From a virus: 20,404 nucleotides of DNA. The stretch covers positions 1 to 20,404 of IMG/VR virus record IMGVR_UViG_3300048797_000024, one strand, 5' to 3'. Positions 18,152 to 20,404 of the stretch are shown one piece after another (the stretch's first letter is position 1; every line of letters starts with the position of its first letter). A model generated the notes under the pieces. That model worked only from the letters and a program-made list of their open reading frames with translations, searched no databases and was not told the DNA's origin. The position numbers and the translations under genes are program-made.

Positions 18152-19563
18152 GCTTTTCAGCGATCCCAGTTCCCGAGTCTACAATCGGCATCGCGCTCGA
18201 GACGGAACGCGGCGTTCCTGTCCAGCCAACGGCCTGGCTGCCCGTCCTCTCTCCCAAGTACAAGCCGGACCTCCAGCTCCTACCCGACGAGGGCCTGCGC
18301 GGCAGCATGGTCAACAAATACGATCTGATCCCCGGCTTGCGCTTTGACAGTCACGGCTGGGACTCGTATCCGTACCTGGACACGTTCCCGATATTCCTGC
18401 GGGCGCTGCTCGGGTCGAAAGACTCGCTGACCGCGGTCCTCACCGCGACGGAACTGGTCGCGGAAGCGAAAGTCGGCGACAAAAAAATACTGACGTTGAA
18501 CGAAATCCCGCTCGGCACGGTGTTCGTGATCGACCAGGGCTTGCCGGCTACCGAAGAGACCGTCGTCTCGCTCAAATCGGTCAAAGTCAAAGCGGGCGAA
18601 TACGAAACGGAATGTGCCGCGTTGAAATACACGCATGTCGCCACGTCGAAAGTGACGATCAACACGACCGAACTGTTGACCGAAGCTAAAGCGGGCGCGA
18701 CGACCGTCAAAACGGTGACTGACCCGGTAGCCGTGGGAGGGTTCATTGTCGTCGGCACTGGCGCGGGGGCGCAGGAGACCTGCCGGGTTACGAAAGTGAC
18801 CGAAGTCAAAGCGGGCGAATACACGCTCACGCTCCAGTATCCGCTGGCGTTCACGCACCTTGCTAAAGCGGTCGTGACGGCGCTCAGCACACACGCGTTT
18901 AGTTTGCTGAACAACAGCCCGGCGACGGGGAACCAGCCGCCGTCATGCACGATCACGGACTATGCGGGGGAGACGAACTGGCGTCAGTTGCCGGCGGCGC
19001 AGCTCGACTCGATCGCACTGTCTGGTAGCGCGGAGGCACTGCCAAAGGCCGCGATGGTGTGGATGGCGAACGCTGCGATCACGCCGAGCCCGCCGTCCCC
19101 GTCTTTCTCGACCGCTGAGGTGCCGCCCGGGTGGACGGTGCAGTGCAGTATCGGCGGGACGCAGCTCGGGTATCTGGTGGACTGGAGCTTCGACCTGAAG
19201 CGGAACGTGAAGAACGTGCCCGCGATCACCGGCACGGAGAACTTCTACCAGCACTTTGCCGGCGCTTTGGCTCTCACCGGGAAGATTGTCGTGCTGGAGG
19301 ATCCGAGCGCGACGTGGCTGACGGACTACCAGAAGGGGACGCTCGAGTCGATCGACTTGACGCTCTCGGATGTGGAGTCGGGTTTCGCGTTGAACCTGCA
19401 TAGCTCAAAGATGAAGTTTGCCACCGGCGATCTGGACCGAAGCAAGGAGTGGGTGGAGGTCCCGTTGGAGTTCGACCCGATCCCGAGCGCGGAAGATGCC
19501 TTGGCGGGTGGCGTGTCGCCGATCGTCTGCACAGTTGCTAACGCAACTACTACGGAATTCTGA
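18148..19563 (+). CDS. major tail tube protein with two inserted beta modules
   Basis: The 471-aa protein has a tail tube-like N-terminus (PESTIGIALETERGVPVQPT, then YDLIPGLRFDSHGWDSYPYL) and C-terminus (FDLKRNVKNVPAITGTENFY, HFAGAL, ESIDLTLSDVESGFALNL). Tail tube rings form the conduit for DNA. Residues ~101-171 and ~174-245 are tandem beta modules (T-E-L-[VL]-x-E-A-K-x-G; K-x-K-A-G-E-Y; Y-T-H or F-T-H). All 13 lysines there use AAA, while all 8 lysines after residue 295 use AAG, suggesting a separate origin. GTG 18148 overlaps the upstream stop, with GAGGAGA before it. A strong hairpin follows the stop, and a truncated relative lies at 20287. Confidence 0.82.
   Translation: MSFSAIPVPESTIGIALETERGVPVQPTAWLPVLSPKYKPDLQLLPDEGLRGSMVNKYDLIPGLRFDSHGWDSYPYLDTFPIFLRALLGSKDSLTAVLTATELVAEAKVGDKKILTLNEIPLGTVFVIDQGLPATEETVVSLKSVKVKAGEYETECAALKYTHVATSKVTINTTELLTEAKAGATTVKTVTDPVAVGGFIVVGTGAGAQETCRVTKVTEVKAGEYTLTLQYPLAFTHLAKAVVTALSTHAFSLLNNSPATGNQPPSCTITDYAGETNWRQLPAAQLDSIALSGSAEALPKAAMVWMANAAITPSPPSPSFSTAEVPPGWTVQCSIGGTQLGYLVDWSFDLKRNVKNVPAITGTENFYQHFAGALALTGKIVVLEDPSATWLTDYQKGTLESIDLTLSDVESGFALNLHSSKMKFATGDLDRSKEWVEVPLEFDPIPSAEDALAGGVSPIVCTVANATTTEF
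18448..18882 (+). repeat. tandem duplicated beta module within the tail tube gene
   Basis: Two modules of ~71 codons (18448-18660 and 18667-18882) share their protein pattern and an identical 18-nt stretch, GTCAAAGCGGGCGAATAC, at 18586-18603 and 18805-18822. A third, more diverged copy is in the connector gene (about 16942-17148). Confidence 0.8.
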
Positions 19564-19576
19564 GCTAGCACGCCAA

Positions 19577-19610
19577 CGAGCCGCCGGAGGGAGCAGTCCC
19601 CGGCGGCTCG
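19577..19610 (+). terminator. strong hairpin between convergent genes, likely bidirectional terminator
   Basis: CGAGCCGCCGG (19577-19587) pairs perfectly over 11 bp with 19600-19610 around a 12-nt loop. It lies 14 bp after the tail tube stop and 43 bp from the stop of the minus-strand gene. There is no T-run on either side, as is common in high-GC actinobacteria. Confidence 0.7.
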
Positions 19611-19652
19611 AAGATGGGTGTGACGTGGTGCTGCCTGCTCCTTGGTGCTCGT

Positions 19653-20186
19653 CTACAGGCCGCAGACCTTGAAGCCGTAGGACCTGACCGCTTCACTGGC
19701 TTCAACCTTCGCCAGTTCGGCCCTTGCGCTTGCGGTGCCTATGGCGACTGGTTCATCGTTGTGAAGCGCAACACCGTAGTTGGTCGTTTCAACGAGGTAG
19801 ATGCTCTCCGCGTTGAAGTAACCGATCAGTTCGTTGCGACCCACACTCGGGCGAGACACTTTGCGGAGCTTCTGAAACGTCGCGAGCGTTGCGTGCGCGG
19901 AGCTCTCGATTTCGGCAGATACCGCAGCCTCATTTTCAAGGGCGTACACGAGATTCGTGCTCCTGGAGTCCGAGAAGGCCGGCGCCAGCTCCGTGTTCAT
20001 CGTGGTGCAGAGCTTGTCGGCGGCCTTGATGTACTTGGCCTTGCTGACGCCCTTATGGTGGGAGGGCTTTGGGGGGGCTCCTTCGGTGCCGACGCCCGCG
20101 AACGCTGAGGCGCTTGCGGGTGCGGCGGCTGCGAGAGCCATCATTGAGAGGTAGAGAGCTACGGGGATGTTGAGTTTGCGTGTCAT
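19653..20186 (-). CDS. secreted protein, moron-like, convergent to tail genes
   Basis: The 177-aa protein has a classic signal peptide: MTRK, a hydrophobic stretch IPVALYLSMMALAAAAP, and an ASASAF cleavage region near residue 27. The mature part includes KAKYIKAADKLCTTMNTELA and ends YGFKVCGL, with two cysteines that could form a disulfide. I associate this Y-I-x-x-A-D-x-[IL]-C ... G-[FL]-K-x-C-G pattern with secreted proteins of Thermoleophilia; this was not searched. AGGAG lies 8-9 nt before the ATG on the minus strand. It is the only minus-strand gene in the window and lies within the tail region, so lysogenic conversion is a reasonable guess. Function is unknown. Confidence 0.8.
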   Translation of the reverse strand: MTRKLNIPVALYLSMMALAAAAPASASAFAGVGTEGAPPKPSHHKGVSKAKYIKAADKLCTTMNTELAPAFSDSRSTNLVYALENEAAVSAEIESSAHATLATFQKLRKVSRPSVGRNELIGYFNAESIYLVETTNYGVALHNDEPVAIGTASARAELAKVEASEAVRSYGFKVCGL

Positions 20187-20209
20187 GGCTTCTGCTCCTT
20201 CGTTTGGTT

Positions 20210-20223
20210 GATAGTCCTCTATC
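20210..20223 (-). promoter_or_regulatory. inverted repeat in the leader of the secreted-protein gene
   Basis: GATAG (20210-20214) and CTATC (20219-20223) form a perfect 5-bp inverted repeat with a 4-bp centre, 24 bp before the start codon on the minus strand. It could be an operator or overlap the promoter; I see no certain -10/-35 pair. The region 20187-20286 holds no other gene. Confidence 0.35.
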
Positions 20224-20286
20224 GACCGTTTGGGCGTCGGCCTTTAGCGCTCTGGCCACTTGTACTAGCGGTAGACACGCACGGTA

Positions 20287-20404
20287 AAGCACTTCGCTGG
20301 TGCACTCGAGGCGACCGCCAAGGTTGTCGTGCTGGACGATCCTAAAGCGACTTGGCTTACGGCCTTCCAGGAAGGCGCGTCAGAGTCGATAGACCTCACG
20401 TTGT
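20287..20404 (+). pseudogene. 5'-truncated, diverged tail tube gene fragment (runs off window)
   Basis: In frame from 20290 the DNA encodes HFAGALEATAKVVVLDDPKA, then TWLTAFQEGASESIDLTL. This matches residues 369-406 of the tail tube protein at 27 of 38 positions with no gaps. Homology stops abruptly at ~20288. Just upstream the frame has a TAG (20272-20274) and no ATG, GTG or TTG. It is therefore a 3' piece of a related but different tail tube allele, left to the right of the secreted-protein gene. Its end lies outside the window. Confidence 0.82.

Noticed and set aside
19614-20108. 164-aa + strand ORF over the secreted-protein gene
   Set aside because: The minus-strand frame has a signal peptide, RBS and a family-like pattern; this frame is its shadow.
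20272-20286. Leaderless start for the tail tube fragment (TAGACA-N6-GTA, in frame)
   Set aside because: GTA is not a normal start codon and TAGACA lacks the final T of the -10 box; probably coincidence.
1-20404. tRNA genes, integrase and att sites, diversity-generating retroelement, insertion sequence
   Set aside because: I found no tRNA-like folds, integrase or transposase ORFs, or reverse transcriptase; none can be supported here.

Overview
The window is a contiguous piece of a tailed-phage (Caudoviricetes) genome or prophage with HK97-like head genes and a siphovirus-like tail tube. Almost everything is on the + strand, with stop/start overlaps of the ATGA and GTGA type. The host is probably a high-GC actinobacterium. 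The evidence is GC-rich coding DNA, many GTG starts, an actinobacterial-type integration host factor (mIHF-like) gene, and several -10 boxes lying 6-7 nt before start codons, which suggests leaderless mRNAs. A secreted protein near the right end resembles proteins I associate with Thermoleophilia/Solirubrobacterales; that narrower placement is inference.

Left part (1-3860): a 30-bp tandem repeat fused in frame to a phage DUF7666-like protein, an mIHF-like protein, a 45-aa remnant that looks like the N-terminus of a SNF2-type helicase, a beta-class DNA methyltransferase, two helix-turn-helix proteins, a MazG-like NTP pyrophosphohydrolase, and several very small cysteine-containing proteins. 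A ~26-34 bp sequence occurs three times here, once inverted across the methyltransferase start codon and twice direct at the starts of two other ORFs.

Packaging and head (3837-14866): terminase small and large subunits, an autoregulated-looking XRE repressor with four TGATTCA sites, a 1110-aa portal-MuF fusion, a broken two-TM membrane protein, a collagen-like head fibre, an XkdF-type prohead protease, a long capsid-assembly protein containing a nested scaffold-like internal start, and the major capsid protein with an inserted beta domain.

Connector and tail (14903-20404): an endonuclease VII-type HNH nuclease, small neck genes, a head-tail connector, a putative tail terminator, and a tail tube protein carrying two copies of a beta module also found in the connector. 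A convergent moron-like secreted protein follows on the minus strand. Beyond it lies a 5'-truncated, diverged copy of the tail tube gene running off the window.

The most notable observations are the leaderless promoter rule (including a subclass with two GTAG boxes 10 bp apart), the three-copy inverted/direct element around the methyltransferase, the lambda Nu3-like nested gene, the codon-shifted inserted domains in virion proteins, and the moron flanked by an intact and a truncated tail tube gene.
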